Of a stretch of DNA of 64,000 nucleotides, positions 20,545 through 32,962 are shown piece by piece; the first letter of the stretch is position 1, and each line of letters begins with the position of its first letter. A program made the translations under genes and the position numbers. Source of the stretch: Nemophila menziesii (Eukaryota; Streptophyta; Magnoliopsida; Boraginales; Hydrophyllaceae); the NCBI GenBank assembly GCA_029959085.1, contig JARWIR010000002.1, forward strand, positions 40,854,233 to 40,918,232, given 5' to 3'. The notes under the pieces are model-generated. The model saw only the letters and a program-made list of their open reading frames with translations, was not told the DNA's origin and did no database searches.

Positions 20545-21790
20545 GGTGACAACAAATTTTTACTTGAGAAGAGAGGTAAAATCTCACTTCAAACTATTCA
20601 GATACATATCATACCGACCCTAAGCTTACACTATAACCGAAAAGACCTTAGGATTATTAATTCATGGTTAAGTAAGAATAAAGCGATTAGGGAGTAACTA
20701 AGTATACCATTAGATACTATGATAGGTGAGCATCATATAGCCACCATATAAACATAAGTGAAAGTCAATTTTTCTTTCATTGCAGAACTAATATAATCTT
20801 GAACTTATAATGTGTTAGATTGTTTGTATTAGTTCTTAGATATTATTACACGAGACTTTTTAGGATAATGCTTTGGGATCATTCATTATTTTCTCTTATT
20901 CTTCTTTGATTAGCTGGACTTAGACTCCTAGTTTAGTTCTTATTTTATCGGGATGACAAAACTTTGAGTTGGCGGGTATTAGTTTTTTTTTTGTGATAGA
21001 GTAATCGTATCACGAGACATCATTTTAGGGGTATTTAGGACGTATTTAAAGGATTTCTCCCTAATATTTGACGTTTTATGATTTCTTATCTCGTTTTGGC
21101 TTTTACGTTCTTTTAGAGTTTTTATGTGTTAATTGTCTATTAACGTGCATAAGTTAGGTACTTGTATGATACGATACAATGATACGTGATAAGAATTCTA
21201 GAAAACAAGATTCATCCCCAAAGTCACGTCGTTAGAAGATAGCTAATAAGGTAAGAGACTTTAACGCCGATCATTCACGTGGATGTCACTCAGAAGAGGT
21301 CTCTAGTGGTGTTATTTAGAAGCCTAAGCTACCCAGAAGGTAGTTAGGAAGAATTCAGAATTTCAACAATTTCATATTTATCAGTTCACCTTTAAACAAT
21401 AACATAAAGTCAATACTAGCGGGGATTACATGCGAGTTCTCGACCTATACTTTTCGCATTGTACTCTTAGTTAATTGCATTTTATAGTTTAATTATAATT
21501 TAGCTTAATTTCCTTTTTAATTGCATCTTTAGTTCATTAATATAAAATCCCAATACATATTTATTATCTTTTATTTATAGTTTCACACCTCATTCTAAAA
21601 AACTTACGAAAACACATCAAGAATTAACAATCATTATCCATGTGGAGCTTATAACTCTTTATACTTACTATTTATAACTTGCCGACGATATGTACACTTG
21701 CAGGTAGTAGCTCTCTTGACGTGCCGATTATTTTATCGACCTTGTAGGACTACATATGTCCTCCAGGACTGGTCCATTTAATTGCCGTGG
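20545..21790 (+). mobile_element. LTR-like remnant of a second retrotransposon type
   Basis: Replaces module R of unit A. From about 20,995 it contains GAGACATCATTTTAGG, the same short block as near the start of the other LTRs. At 21,540-21,780 it matches the LTR tail at 2,225-2,440 (an ACTTGCCGACGAT-type segment comparable with ACTTGCAAACGAT of the solo LTRs). Neither terminus can be fixed. 20,545-20,990 has no recognisable content. Confidence 0.4.
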
Positions 21791-24112
21791 TGGGTGATAA
21801 AGTGTCGTGGGTCTATTCTATATATGGGTATTGACCATCATCCAAGATATACTCAACAAAGTCAAATAAAATGAAATTAAGAGAAAGAATTATAATTTTC
21901 TATGTTCTTCTTTATATGTTTGTTCAGTCTTATCATCGAATGATTATTATATACTAATCGAGTTGTAATTCTTAATAAATATTTTATTAATGTACAACAA
22001 AAAAGTTAATTAGAACTCCATTATATATATATATATATATATATATTGATGTGATTAGTCTAAAAATTAAGATTTTACTTTGAAATTTATAAATGATAAG
22101 AGACAGAGGTATGTGTATATTGGAGAGGCCATGATCCCCCTAAATTTAGAAAAAGTAAAATTCCAGCCCTATAATAATTTTTTTTGTAAAGAAATTACTA
22201 TGAATCATGTTTCCCTTAAATTTAGTAAACATAAAATTCTACCCCTATAAATTTTTAAAAAACAATTTACTATGGTTTCCCTTTTGATATTTATAATATC
22301 TAATATCTAATTTTAATTAGCTTTCAAATATTTAATACTTGATTCATGTATACTTTTTTTTTGGATTATAAATATAAGGTCGTCTTTCTTTTTTTGTTTA
22401 ACACCGTCTTCCTCGTACGATGAAAAAATGCATACTTTGAACCTAGTGAACAAGGCCAGTCGTGAAATGTGTCTACACCTCCTCTCGAAGCCACCTTCTT
22501 TCGAAGCTACCTCCATCATCGCCGTATATGAATGTTTATGTTAACCCCCTCTCTCTGTCTCTTTGATATTAAAGTGAATAAAGATAGTGATTTTTTATTT
22601 AGCCGATAATTTACTTAATTATAATATATTAATGGAGATGTAACCAACTTCTATCGTGGACATTTTTATAAATAATTATGATAAATCAATTATAGTAACC
22701 ACAAATCAAAAGTATCTATATGTATTGGATTTGGATAGTTTGAAATATACATATACTAGATATTACCCGTGCCTGAAGGCACTGCGAAAAATAAAAACCC
22801 GTGTAGGCTTGCATCTTTCTTTTAATATTTGAATATTCAAACATAGTGATAAGTTCTTGTAGTGTTAAAATATGATTACATAACCCAAATAATTACTTGA
22901 TAAAGCAGAGGTTGATATTTATCTTGTTAAACCACAGATATATTTATCTATCTTACTACAAATAGAGGGATTTGGTTTGATACACTCAATACATCAAAGA
23001 CATTATGAGAGAGAAAAGGCATATGGATGTCATAAAAAAGGTCTTTCTTTTTGCCTGAAGCAATAACAACAGATCACGATTTGAGTATTTATTTTAAGCT
23101 ATATTAAATTATTTGAAGTGTTGTTAACTCATTAGATCTTAACCAAGATACATATAATATATAATCATTTTTAGAACTTAGCACAACGTTTTAGAGATGA
23201 ATATGTGAAAAAGTCTATGTTATAGATGGTATACCCGATCATCAAATTTAGTAACCAGAAAAGTAAATGGGAGCAGAAAATTAAATAAATGTAATTTTTT
23301 TCTTAAGTAGTCGATCAAGTTCATCCTCATTGTTATCTAAAGATTATTGACCATTTCCATACTTACTTATAAAAATAATTTGCTGCAGGCAACAACTGAT
23401 ATGATATTCAATTGTAATTGTAGTTGCAGGTCTATACCTGAATTGTTTAATTTCGGCAATGATTTATTAATTTAATATATCTAATTATATGGTTATGGTT
23501 TTTTTAATCATAAGGGTAATTATTCTATATTTTAATAATTAGTGCTGTAGAAAAAATTTAAGAGTTATATGTGGATGAGATAAAGAATTTGATCGTAGTA
23601 GCCCTACTTATATTCCAATGAGGCAAAAGAGTGTTATTTCATAAACAAAGTAAATATTCTATTTTTGTAATAACTTTTTTGGTCAAGTTTATACACTTCG
23701 CAAAGGCAATAAAATATACGCATGTTACATTTTATTCAAGAAACAACTTAACATTTTTATAACCGAAAGATATGCCAGCCAATTCTATATAGTATATACC
23801 CATGTGTCTGACTAAAATGTAATGTCATATGTGTCTTCTAAAGGCCGCCATAGTTTTGAGGTTAACCCATAAACGAAACACCAAAAATATAGAAAAATGA
23901 TGTTCTTGAAATACTCGCAAGATATTTCACTAAAAGTGGCGCCTAAAATAATTGTGGGACCTGTATCAGAAAACTTATCATATTATTATATGAATTACGA
24001 AATGTGGGACCGAAACCTGAATAGCAAGATAAGCCGCCATACACATACAATTTCAGAAAGAATATAATACACTAAGGTGCCAAGTATCGAGTCATGATCT
24101 AAAAAACGGATA
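21791..24112. other. AT-rich spacer, unit B
   Basis: Counterpart of 2,441-4,797, with a (TA)n tract at 22,022-22,047. A minus-strand frame at 22,519-22,313 begins MMEVASKEGGFERRCRHIS and stays open 68 codons; the A copy shares its core. No family recognised. Confidence 0.45.
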
Positions 24113-24465
24113 TTAATCATCCAGTAGGTTCGAGTTGACATTTGGCGCAAATTTCACTATTTGTTGTAAAATTTGACTCAACATCTCCAAATACAGCGGA
24201 CCCACAAAATATAGCATGATAATGGCACCAGAAACACACACAATTGTACCTCCAATTTTAGCTTGACCTTCGATTGTTAACATATTTGATCTTTGTGTAC
24301 TGCATATAAAGATAGATATTATTTACAACTTTAAAAAAAAATATAACGACTATAATCAAATATATTGAGTAATGACACATCATTACGGCTAATAGGAACA
24401 TGAATACTGGAATTACGGGTTGTATAGTTTGTATAGCCAATACCGATGATGATTTTAAACTTTTC
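24113..24465 (-). pseudogene. WAT1/EamA-type transporter fragment, copy B
   Basis: Same two exon pieces as 4,798-5,147. The last (24,299-24,113) again reads QAKIGGTIVCVSGAIIM and stays open to the stop. The preceding one (about 24,465-24,388) carries QPVIPVFMFLLA before GTAATG. Both copies keep the reading frame in the last piece, but the rest of the transporter is absent. Confidence 0.65.
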
Positions 24466-24659
24466 CTAAGTAAACACTAAAGAATTGAAGTACAAACTTA
24501 CCTTGTTAATCCAAGAAAGAAGAAATATAATAAGAAGCGTTTATTTATTGAATTTCTCCAAATAACCTGAAATAGACATTCTCTTTTTAATACAATTTAC
24601 AATTTGATGTCTAAGTAATAAATATGACCATCAATTCTTTATAGACTTATTGACGGGTA

Positions 24660-25110
24660 ATTATCTTACGCAAAAATTGCATGATAAATTCCTATTTTAG
24701 GCAAATAATGTACTATATGTCTCTACATTACGCAAAGACTGTACCAGGTACCTATACTATGCTAAAATTGCATGATAAGTCCCTTTGTTATGCAAAACCC
24801 ACACCAGTTCTCTATACTATGCAAAACAATGCACGATAAGTCCTCATTTTTTGTAAAACAATTACAGTTTTGCATAATATATGGGGACTGTAACTTCTCA
24901 ATAGTATAGGGAACTACATTGCAACTTTTGCGTAAAATAGGGGCGCATAGTGCAGTTTTTGCATAGATACTATAGGGACCTGCATTGTAATTTTTACATA
25001 ATATAAGATCGCATAACATAGTTTACGGTATCTATAGTGTGCTTTTTGCATAATATAGAGCATACCGTGCACTTTCTGCATATTATAGGAACATGTAGTG
25101 AAAAAATCTT
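24660..25110. repeat. Degenerate fold-back repeat, copy B
   Basis: Counterpart of 5,340-5,800 with the same change of motif orientation in the middle (near 24,860). Confidence 0.55.
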
Positions 25111-25129
25111 CAAAATGGGTAGTACAAAC

Positions 25130-25836
25130 CTGTTTTACTTTAACTTCACCATTAGAACCAGTTGTTTTCTGAAACACAACTTCTTGAGATTTTCTCGTAG
25201 ATTCCATTTCCAATTCAAAGTAATTAGCTTCCATTTAGTCCAATAATTTCTTGTCTAAATATGAGCCCAATTGATGCATGACAGTTTTCTTAAACCTTGT
25301 TCCCAACCCTCTCTGTTTTTATTTGAGATTAACTAACGAAGCAGTTCGTGTATAATAGCCACTGTCCACCCGTGAGTACATCTTCATAAGGTGAAATGTA
25401 AGGCAAATTCTGACATTCCTCAGCCCAAATTAGTCCTTGAACTATTTATTTTTTACTGATTTACTCCTCAAACGTCTTTGCCATATGACACTTAAAAATT
25501 TGACATAACAGGGACCAACTAAGGGGACAAAAATGAAGGCCGAGGACCATTTGCTAGTATGGACTATATTTCGAGAACCAAAAAAGAAATTACTCTTTAT
25601 AAATTGAGTTTTTTTACATGGATTGCACCTAAAAATCCTCAAAAAGCTCCGCAGCTAAATTTACCTGAGAAGATGAAATTATTTTAATATAGGGACCAAC
25701 TAGCAATTTTAAAAAAATATTAAAAGCATGGGAGATATTTTAGTCAGGTATTATATATTACCTTTGCTATTTCTTGAGGCATCCATGGTGCTAAAACACC
25801 GGGGCAAATATAAATGAGCACACATGATAATTTAGC
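25130..25836 (-). pseudogene. Unrecognised minus-strand gene remnant, copy B
   Basis: Pieces at 25,836-25,762 (25 codons, ends APWMPQEIAK|GTAATA), 25,436-25,338 (33 codons, now free of the stop seen in A: ISPYEDVLTGGQW) and 25,312-25,130 (61 codons). The last has 11 extra codons (FELEMESTRKS) absent from A, but a stop just before MEANY. The acceptor before the 33-codon piece reads CAA instead of CAG. The gap between the last two pieces is 25 bp. A and B are therefore broken in different ways, so their common ancestor was more complete. Function unknown. Confidence 0.5.
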
Positions 25837-27371
25837 CTATAAACGGAAACATTAACTTAAAATGTGCGTGAGAATGAAAACAATTACCCTTGGCTTAATT
25901 CTCAATTCATATCACACAAAAACTCGACATGAAAATGATAGAACAAAATAAAAATGCTCACCTTAATCTGAATATGTTGCAAATATATCTCCAATCACAC
26001 AATAATCTCTATTCTTGCAAAAATAAGCGAATAAACCAATAGTTCAAACATTAATCTAACCTTCAAATATTAATCTAAACTAAATTTCTAGTATCTGAAA
26101 AAACATGTCGTACAAACCATTCCAGAATTTAGTATAATCTTGTTGTAATTCTTTTTTTCTACTTTTTATACCGTAGAATGTATGAGAAGTGCACCTTGGT
26201 GTCTATTCAGATTTGTCTTTCCAAAATTGTTAACTGGAATAAACATTTTCCAATATTAGAGCAAACTAAAAAGAACGTTATGGGTTGTAAACAAAAAATA
26301 AATTTAAATATTTGATAATTGTAGAAAAAATCCTTTTAGAATTAACTTTTTCTGAAACAATTGAATACATCTGGACCTTGAACCCAATTCAAAATGTTAA
26401 GAATTTTTATTCACTTAATTGGAAATGTAAACAGTCTCGGGTAAGCTAATTTCGATAGAGTTTCCTTCAAGAAATGTAAATGGTGGATGTGAGAATAATG
26501 TCAATTGTACAGTTTGTATAAAAATATCATAATTATACCTGAACTTTGGGTCTTCTATTGTTGTTGATGGTGTAGCCAAGCTCGGTTAATGATGGTGCAG
26601 TGTAAGACCAAATTGCTCTCTCCATCAGTTGATCCAAATGGATATTTACTGCAAAATAATTAAAAAAATGCAGTGTATAACCAAATTTCTCACTCCACTC
26701 CACGATCATAAGAAATTGTAAAAGTGTAAGACCTTAATTTGGGTTCTTCTATTGCAAAATAATTTACTGTAAGACAATTAAAAAAATAAAATTGCTCACT
26801 CTATCTGTAAAAAAAAAGTAAAAAAAAATTAAAAAATACAGTATAACACCAAATTGCTCACTCTATTGGTAAAAAACTATTCTTAGCGCATCACTTCAAA
26901 GGTAAAAGGCTTCAAACACACATCACTCTTCTCCTTAAAATTATATAAGTGATGAGATTAGGTTAAATTAAATTAGAGTTTCAATGGTAAAAATTAATTT
27001 TTTTACCTTTTCTGGGTTCTTTGATTGTTGATAGTACCCTGAATAACAACGGTTTTTTTGAGAGCAGTTTGGTGAGAAGGTGACTGTTGATATGTTTGTG
27101 GAACTAAAATGGCGCTTTGAGCCCACCATTTCATCTCTCTTTAATTAATTTTTTTCCTCTCGATTTGAGATTTTTGATCCCTAGTAGGGGTTTTCTTGTA
27201 GTAGGAGAGCGGCTTGGTGAAAAGGCGAGTGAAGAGATGGCCTATCCTAGCCAAGCCGGGTTGTGAAGATGGTAGAGAATGGTGGAGAATGCTTCTTCGA
27301 ATTGGTGATGGGGGCTTTTCGTTTGCAAGAGAGCTAGTGGTGGAAACGAGCGTGAGTTAATATGATGAAAA
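25837..27371. other. Decayed continuation of the minus-strand block, unit B
   Basis: Matches 6,472-8,094. It holds the frameshifted glutamine-rich exon (about 27,004-27,150) and a shortened version of the GC-rich segment. No usable gene. Confidence 0.45.
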
Positions 27372-28915
27372 CTCTGATCTTCTAGTGAAAGTTAGATCTA
27401 CAACGATCTAGAACCCTTTTTAAGATGTTGTAAGGCTGAGAACTCCGATTTTCCATGGCTGGATCCTTATTACACAATCAAAACTCTGTTAGATCTATGA
27501 CAATAATAAACATAGTCGTAGGAGGGTATGACCCGTATTGACGAGGGTATGACCCGTATTTTAGCCACCATGAAACACCATTTCTGATTGTTAGGGTGGG
27601 GTGGAGAGAGGGGAGAGTATAGAGAGTGATTTGAGATATGTAGGTTAGAAATATGACATATGTGTATTTATTGTGTGCTTTAGTATGTATAGTGAGTAAA
27701 AAACCGTTGTAAGTAAAATGTGTAGTGGGAAATAATGTTATAGTGTTAAATATTATATTTGACCTTTAATAATAACAATAGGTTGGATGAGGGTGATTCG
27801 GTCTTGAAGGGAGAGGTTTCAAGGCCCGTTGGGTGAAAATCTCTAGATAATTAAAATTCTTTAAAAACTCGATCCGAGTTGATGAAATTCTATAGTTGTA
27901 CCATGTACAAACCCTACACCCACAACCCCAACTCCTAAAGATCCAGACATCGCTATTCTCGATTGCAACCCAAACTGAAAAAATAATCACAAACAAAAAT
28001 ACAAATTAAATAATGATTATAGCTAGGTCGATATTCAAATGAGCAAGCACTTATTACTATTTCTTCTAACTTTAGGTCAATACTATATTTTCATACTAAA
28101 TTGAGTAAATACCCCTGATTCCCTGTACTTTTTCTTAATCGTTAGCTTACCCCTTATTTTATATAAAGTGTAAATTTACCCCTTATTCTTTCAAAATGTG
28201 TTTGTCTGCCACTTATGGACAGATTCCGTCCATTACCTCTGATAAGTTAGGGCGCGACGCATGTGCGTTACTTTAATTATTTTTTATTATTATAAACATT
28301 TTATATCATTTAAAATGATTAAACTTTTAATTTTTTGATAAAAACAAAAATAAATCGTCTTCCTCACACTCATATTAGGAAAAACTAAAAAGAAATCTCT
28401 TCTACTGTTGCCACCACCTGAAGCCAAAGTTCGTCCCATAAGTAAACTGGTGGCCACCCAAAAAAAATCTCACTGGAGTTGACCATTGACTACCAAAATT
28501 GACCAACATTGACCGTCGAAGTTGACTAATAAGCAACCGTGGTGGTGATAAAATACATACTCCCCCGTCCCAATTACAATATCCACCTAGCTTTTCAAAA
28601 AGATTAAGAAAACGAATAATTACATACACCTTTACAGAATTACTCCTCATAAAGTGTCTTAATATTTTAAATATGTATTGGAAGTATAATTTTTAATTTT
28701 TAATAAGAGTAATAACGAAAATAGTTGGAAAAAAGTGTTTTGATATTCTAAATGGACAATATTTTTAGGACACCATATTTAGTAAGTGGACATTATATTT
28801 AGGACGGATAGAATAATTGTTTTGTATTATTATTTTTTATATAAATACATTTTAATCAAAAAAATTAAAATAAAATAAAAATTATTTGCTTAGCCTGATT
28901 TTAGAATACATTGTA
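27372..28915 (+). repeat. Module R, copy 4
   Basis: All five W-boxes are kept at about 28,475-28,530. It has a short local duplication of GAGGGTATGACCCGTATT near 27,520-27,560. Confidence 0.85.
28560..28813 (+). mobile_element. Stowaway-like MITE, copy 4
   Basis: CTCCCCCGTCCC after TA; GGACGGATAGAA before TA. Confidence 0.75.
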
Positions 28916-29222
28916 TGGAAGGAGAAGCGCATGTAAACATATACATATTAGATAGGAAGAGACAAGAACCACAAGAGGAGATAACCATCTTCTCTGAAAA
29001 GCTTTAAATAATTCAAGGTATCAAACAGGTGTCGGCAGTCAGATGAAGGCTCGGACCATGGATCACGCAGATCAAGAAGCTGGCAACGGAAGTTGGTCTG
29101 GTTTGATTTAAACATATTCCGCAATGCTTTAATGGTTGAGCAGACATTCTAGCAAAAGAGGCCAGGGACATGGCATCGAGGGAACAAGATTCATTGACAA
29201 ATGTGGTATGTTAATTTTCCTA
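28916..29222 (+). pseudogene. RNase H-like half-domain, copy 4
   Basis: Reads GEAHVNIYILDRKRQEPQEE, then ITIFSEKL, a stop, WITQIKKLATEVGLV and ADILAKEARDMASREQ. The catalytic EAQA has become EAHV and the SDN Asp is changed, so the copy cannot be catalytic even apart from its stops. Confidence 0.65.
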
Positions 29223-29607
29223 ACTAGGAATAGGCTAATTTTCGATGTAGTTATCTGAAATTTCTTAGGCATAAAAAAAATACGTTGGGCCTAGAACTAT
29301 CCCAATAAAAAGAGAAAATTACTTTTAGAAGCCCAAAAATCAAAAATTTCTTTATAAAATCCTAACTAAAAAATCATTCTAACAAAGGCCTAAGTTTGAT
29401 TTTTTAGTTAGATTTTTTACCCTTATACGTCTATTCAGTTTTTTATCGGTACATACCAACATTTTTAATTTTGGTATAGACCAATATTTATTTGTTTGGA
29501 ACGTACCAATTTCCTAGTTTTGGTATGTACCAAATGCTATTTATGTTTGTTTTTACGTTTCAGGGTCCTTAATAGTATTTTTCTAGACATATGGAGGGCT
29601 TTTTGTT

Positions 29608-29925
29608 ATGCCCAAAGTTAATGTCCAGATATATATAGAAAACCAATCAAAGATCGTGTCAAGATTCATTTATTCGGATGCGCTAAACAAAGTTTTTCCC
29701 GTAAAAAAACAACACAAATATATTCACGATATCTTTTTTCATGATAAGAACGAATTGATACATTCCAAACACATCACTTCAGTACATTCCAAACACATTA
29801 ATTTGGTACATTCCAAACACATCAATTTGGTACATTCACATCAATTTGATATATTCCAAACAGATCTAAATCTAGATAAAAAAACAAAACAAATAGAAAT
29901 ATTTTTACAAAAAATATTGGAATAA
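29608..29925 (+). CDS. ORF of 105 codons with 8-residue repeats, inside the MULE
   Basis: Longest open version of this frame. The first 50 residues (MPKVNVQIYIENQSKIVSRF onward) are not repetitive. Residues of about 50-80 are repeats of LVHSKHIN, each from one 24-bp minisatellite unit, and a lysine-rich tail follows. There is no signal peptide or membrane segment and no known family. The A copy is stopped at the repeats and the C copy after about ten codons, so it is not under clear selection. Expression is unknown, and chance openness of a 24-bp (codon-multiple) repeat is a good alternative. Confidence 0.3.
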   Translation: MPKVNVQIYIENQSKIVSRFIYSDALNKVFPVKKQHKYIHDIFFHDKNELIHSKHITSVHSKHINLVHSKHINLVHSHQFDIFQTDLNLDKKTKQIEIFLQKILE

Positions 29926-30389
29926 AAAAAACAGAAACCAGAATAAAAAAAATTAAAGCACATCTCTTCTCATGCGCTTGGACTATTAAAATCGGAAGGG
30001 GTGGAGACGGGATATAATTAAACCTGATGGGTGGAGATGGTATCTATTCAAATTGGTATCGGGTGTGGAACCCGTGTTTAGATTTTGTTGTCCTTTTTTG
30101 TTGTCGAAGAATGAATCCATCATATTTGAAAGTCATGAAGTACAATTGGCCTTGTGCAGAAATGAATCCATCATATTGAAAAGTCACTAAGGGAAATTGG
30201 TCTCGTGTAACCTTTATAGCCATGAAATGAATGATTTGGAAAATTGCGAATTTAGTAATACGTTGTGAGCCATGGTGTACCAGGAGAGTTTACTTTCTCG
30301 TACTAGGCTTCAACGCAAAGATCCAGTGTGACGCCGGCGAATAACATATCTTCGTCAGATCTGGAGATTGGTGCGGTTCCGGCGAGAGA

Positions 30390-30659
30390 CTAGGCAAATA
30401 ACGGCCGAGGAGTACCTAACCCTATGCCTCGTGAGAGATTGATGCGGGGTTTGCTGGTGGAGACCGGCGAAGCACCAGATCGGAGAAGGAGTACAACATC
30501 GGGTGAGTGAGGGAAGGATGCTTTCCAGGCGGCGATGGTGTCAAGAGCGGCGGTGATGCGCTGGAAATGGTGAGGGGGTGGGTTTCTCATGCTTGCATCG
30601 CGTTGGAGATAGAGTGAGAGAAAAGACTTTGGAGAGGTCTGATAAAAAACAAATCTCAC
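30390..30659 (-). CDS. GC-rich captured exon in the MULE, copy B (89 codons)
   Basis: A minus-strand frame beginning MRFVFYQTSPKSF. A second methionine starts MRNPPPHHFQRITAALDT, then IAAWKASFPHSP and VLLLRSGASPVSTS. Sequence composition differs sharply from the AT-rich surroundings, as expected of host gene sequence captured by a Mutator element. Relative to copy A it lost a stop or A gained one. The parent gene is unknown, and there is no evidence that it is translated. Confidence 0.35.
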   Translation of the reverse strand: MRFVFYQTSPKSFLSLYLQRDASMRNPPPHHFQRITAALDTIAAWKASFPHSPDVVLLLRSGASPVSTSKPRINLSRGIGLGTPRPLFA

Positions 30660-31199
30660 TAGGTTTTTTATTAGCTTTTTCTTTTTACTAGTAGTAGCAA
30701 TAGTATTGGTATTGGGGACTTTTTGGTATTTTTTATTGTTTCTAATTAGGATTTAATTGATTAGTTAAGTGAGAATTTTGTGAGTATTGTAAATATTATA
30801 TGGACCTTTATAAATAATTGCTCCCAATAAAAAATCAGGTTATTGTTCGACAAATGGAGGAGGCCTTGTCCAAAAAAAAATTGGGCTGAGAAGGTTTACC
30901 CAACAAAAAAGAAAAAAGAAAAAATAAAAATGAAATAAGAAAAAAAAAAGATATATATTTTATTAATATTTAAAATTCAACTCGTCATTTTATTGCCCTA
31001 ACTTAAACGCTTAATTCTCTTACTTTACATCTAAATCATCAAGTGGCGCCTCCGCCGTCAAATACTCTACGGCTCAAGTTGGGATTAGCGCAGTGTCTTT
31101 TTCAGAGAACCAACTAGTTCATTATATATGCACTGGCATGACCCCCACATGTAGCCACAACTTCTCCGTCCCTCCTTATAGGTAATTCTAATTAATAAA

Positions 31200-31390
31200 T
31201 CAATATTTTTGCAATATATGGATTATTTTGCCTAATATAGGGACCTATATTGTAATTAGTTCAATTTTTTTGTTGTTTTACATATTATAGGGACTTATTA
31301 TATAATTAGTTCAAAATATAGGTTATTTTGCATTATAGGACCTATAAATCAAAAAATATAGGAACCTATGATGAAATTTTGTAAAATATA
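31200..31390 (+). repeat. TATAGGGACCTAT motif tract, copy 3
   Basis: Counterpart of 11,885-12,065. Confidence 0.6.
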
Positions 31391-31978
31391 TAGATTTGTA
31401 TGGTAATAAACTTACACTGCCACTGAACCCCCTTGGTCTCCCAACAAAAACTCTCTACTAAGCTCATGTATGTTAATAGTTTTTTTAATTGACTTAAGTT
31501 AAGAATAATGATTTAGTATCATCTTCCACTATCTTTCACCAACTCAGTGAAGAAGGTGAGGTTTCTCAGCACACTAAGCGCATTTTCTATGTTATACTAT
31601 TGTGCGTGTATAAGTATAAAATCTAAATAGAAACATATTAAATATAAACATAAGCGTATATAAGTATAAAATCTAGATTAAATCTAATTGATCATTAATT
31701 TTACATATTTACTAAATTAGAAAAAATATTAACATAGATTTGATGCTTTTAGCATTTTATATTCTGCATAGGTCCATCTACACAGGTCAAGAATAAGGTC
31801 AATGGCCATGTCATTTCAATTTGCCATCAACAATACAAAGTATGATGGTAAGATTTAGTAATTGATCTTGTTATACAAGAAATGTTTTTCCTGTATATAC
31901 TTATTATGTAATACATGAAAGAAAGTTTGATGTACTTTATACTTGGTATTTTTAATAGGTAACTATTCAGTCTGTGAA

Positions 31979-32115
31979 AATATACAAGGAATGTTTGAAA
32001 AACCAAGTTGCGTCAACAACGAAATGCAGTTGATGGATGCATGGAGTATCTACCCGGAATTACTCCTTTCCCAGCTGATCCATCCGTCATTATTTGTGCG
32101 GCTTGTGGTTGTCAC
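31979..32115 (+). pseudogene. ZF-HD domain, copy B
   Basis: Keeps the first Cys lost in copy A (IYKECLKNQVASTT). After a frameshift of its own it reads AVDGCMEYLPG and ends CAACGCH. About 45 bp coding the end of the finger are deleted, and the sequence joins directly to the AAA-ATPase exon. The Asp of DGC is intact here. A and B carry independent lesions, so the ancestor was a good ZHD/MIF-type finger. Confidence 0.88.
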
Positions 32116-32116
32116 C

Positions 32117-32262
32117 AGTTGATGGTGAGCAATTATTAGTGAATGAAAATATTGTAATCTTCACTGAAAGGACTGACCAAATTCTTATATGTAAAAGAGA
32201 GAAAATGAGAAACGTGAAACCAAAAAGTCAAAAGAAGAACAAGAATTGATGTTTAGAATATA
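32117..32262 (+). pseudogene. AAA-ATPase last exon, degenerate extra copy (B)
   Basis: Follows the ZF-HD fragment as in unit A: VDGEQLL, stop, NENIVIF, then CKREKMRNVKPKSQKKNKN. Counterpart of 12,968-13,115. Confidence 0.65.
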
Positions 32263-32492
32263 GATTGAGTAATTAAAAAAGCAATTTTATGGTGTAATAT
32301 TATTTTGCAAAGTATTTGTTGCTTTATTATTTTAATTTAAATTATGCTAGAATAGATGTTGTAATAACAAACAATAATTGAAGTTTTGGAAAAAAAAGAA
32401 TAATTGAAGTAATACCTTTTGATTAGTATCCGTTCTTATCCATCGTCTTCTTTGCTCATGCTTGATCGAGCTTTTATGCCAGGCACATGATA

Positions 32493-32962
32493 ACTAAATT
32501 TCATAGATGGATTGTGGATATGAGAGAATAATAATATTCACTACCAATAATATCGATCGATTAGCCCTGCCTGGTCGAACGGATATGCACATTCAGATGT
32601 GCCTTCAAGACTTTAGCAGTTAATTATATTGGAATTATTCATCAGTCTCTTTTGATGTTGTAGAGACGACCAAGGTAATATTATATACCGTTAGATAAAG
32701 TAATATTTTTAAAGTTGTCAAAAAATCGTTTTGTTTTTTTTTTTTATATACCACCTTGTTTTAAAGATTATAGTCACTTATATATGTAATATGTTCAACA
32801 GGTGACTCCTGGTGAGCAATTATTAAGGAATGAAGATATTGATATCCCACTGGAAGGAGTGACAAAATTCTTACATGAAAATAAAAGAGGAAATGATGAA
32901 CGTGAAGTCATTGTCAAAAAAAATAAGAAATGGTCGCCGAAGAGGAGAAAGAAACTGTTTAG
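32493..32962 (+). pseudogene. BCS1-like AAA-ATPase 3' fragment, copy B
   Basis: First piece (32,493-32,674) reads LNFIDGLW, then in a shifted frame ERIIIFTTNNIDRLALPGRT and DMHIQM. The Arg before III and the Asp after the PGR arginine finger are kept here, though lost in copy A. It ends AAG|GTAATA. The last exon (32,802-32,962) begins VTPGEQLLRNEDIDIPLEGV and shifts frame near 32,910. The gap between the pieces contains T-rich sequence and CAACAG, as an intron should. Confidence 0.83.

Larger units (their letters stand above)
29312..30824. mobile_element. Pack-MULE candidate, copy B
   Basis: Same element as 9,988-11,480, bounded by CAATAAAAA at 29,303-29,311 and 30,825-30,833. Terminal inverted repeats begin GAGAAAATTACTTTTAGAAG and, from the other end, GGAGCAATTATTTATAAAGG. 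Being at the same site in A and B, it was inserted before those units separated. Confidence 0.6.
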
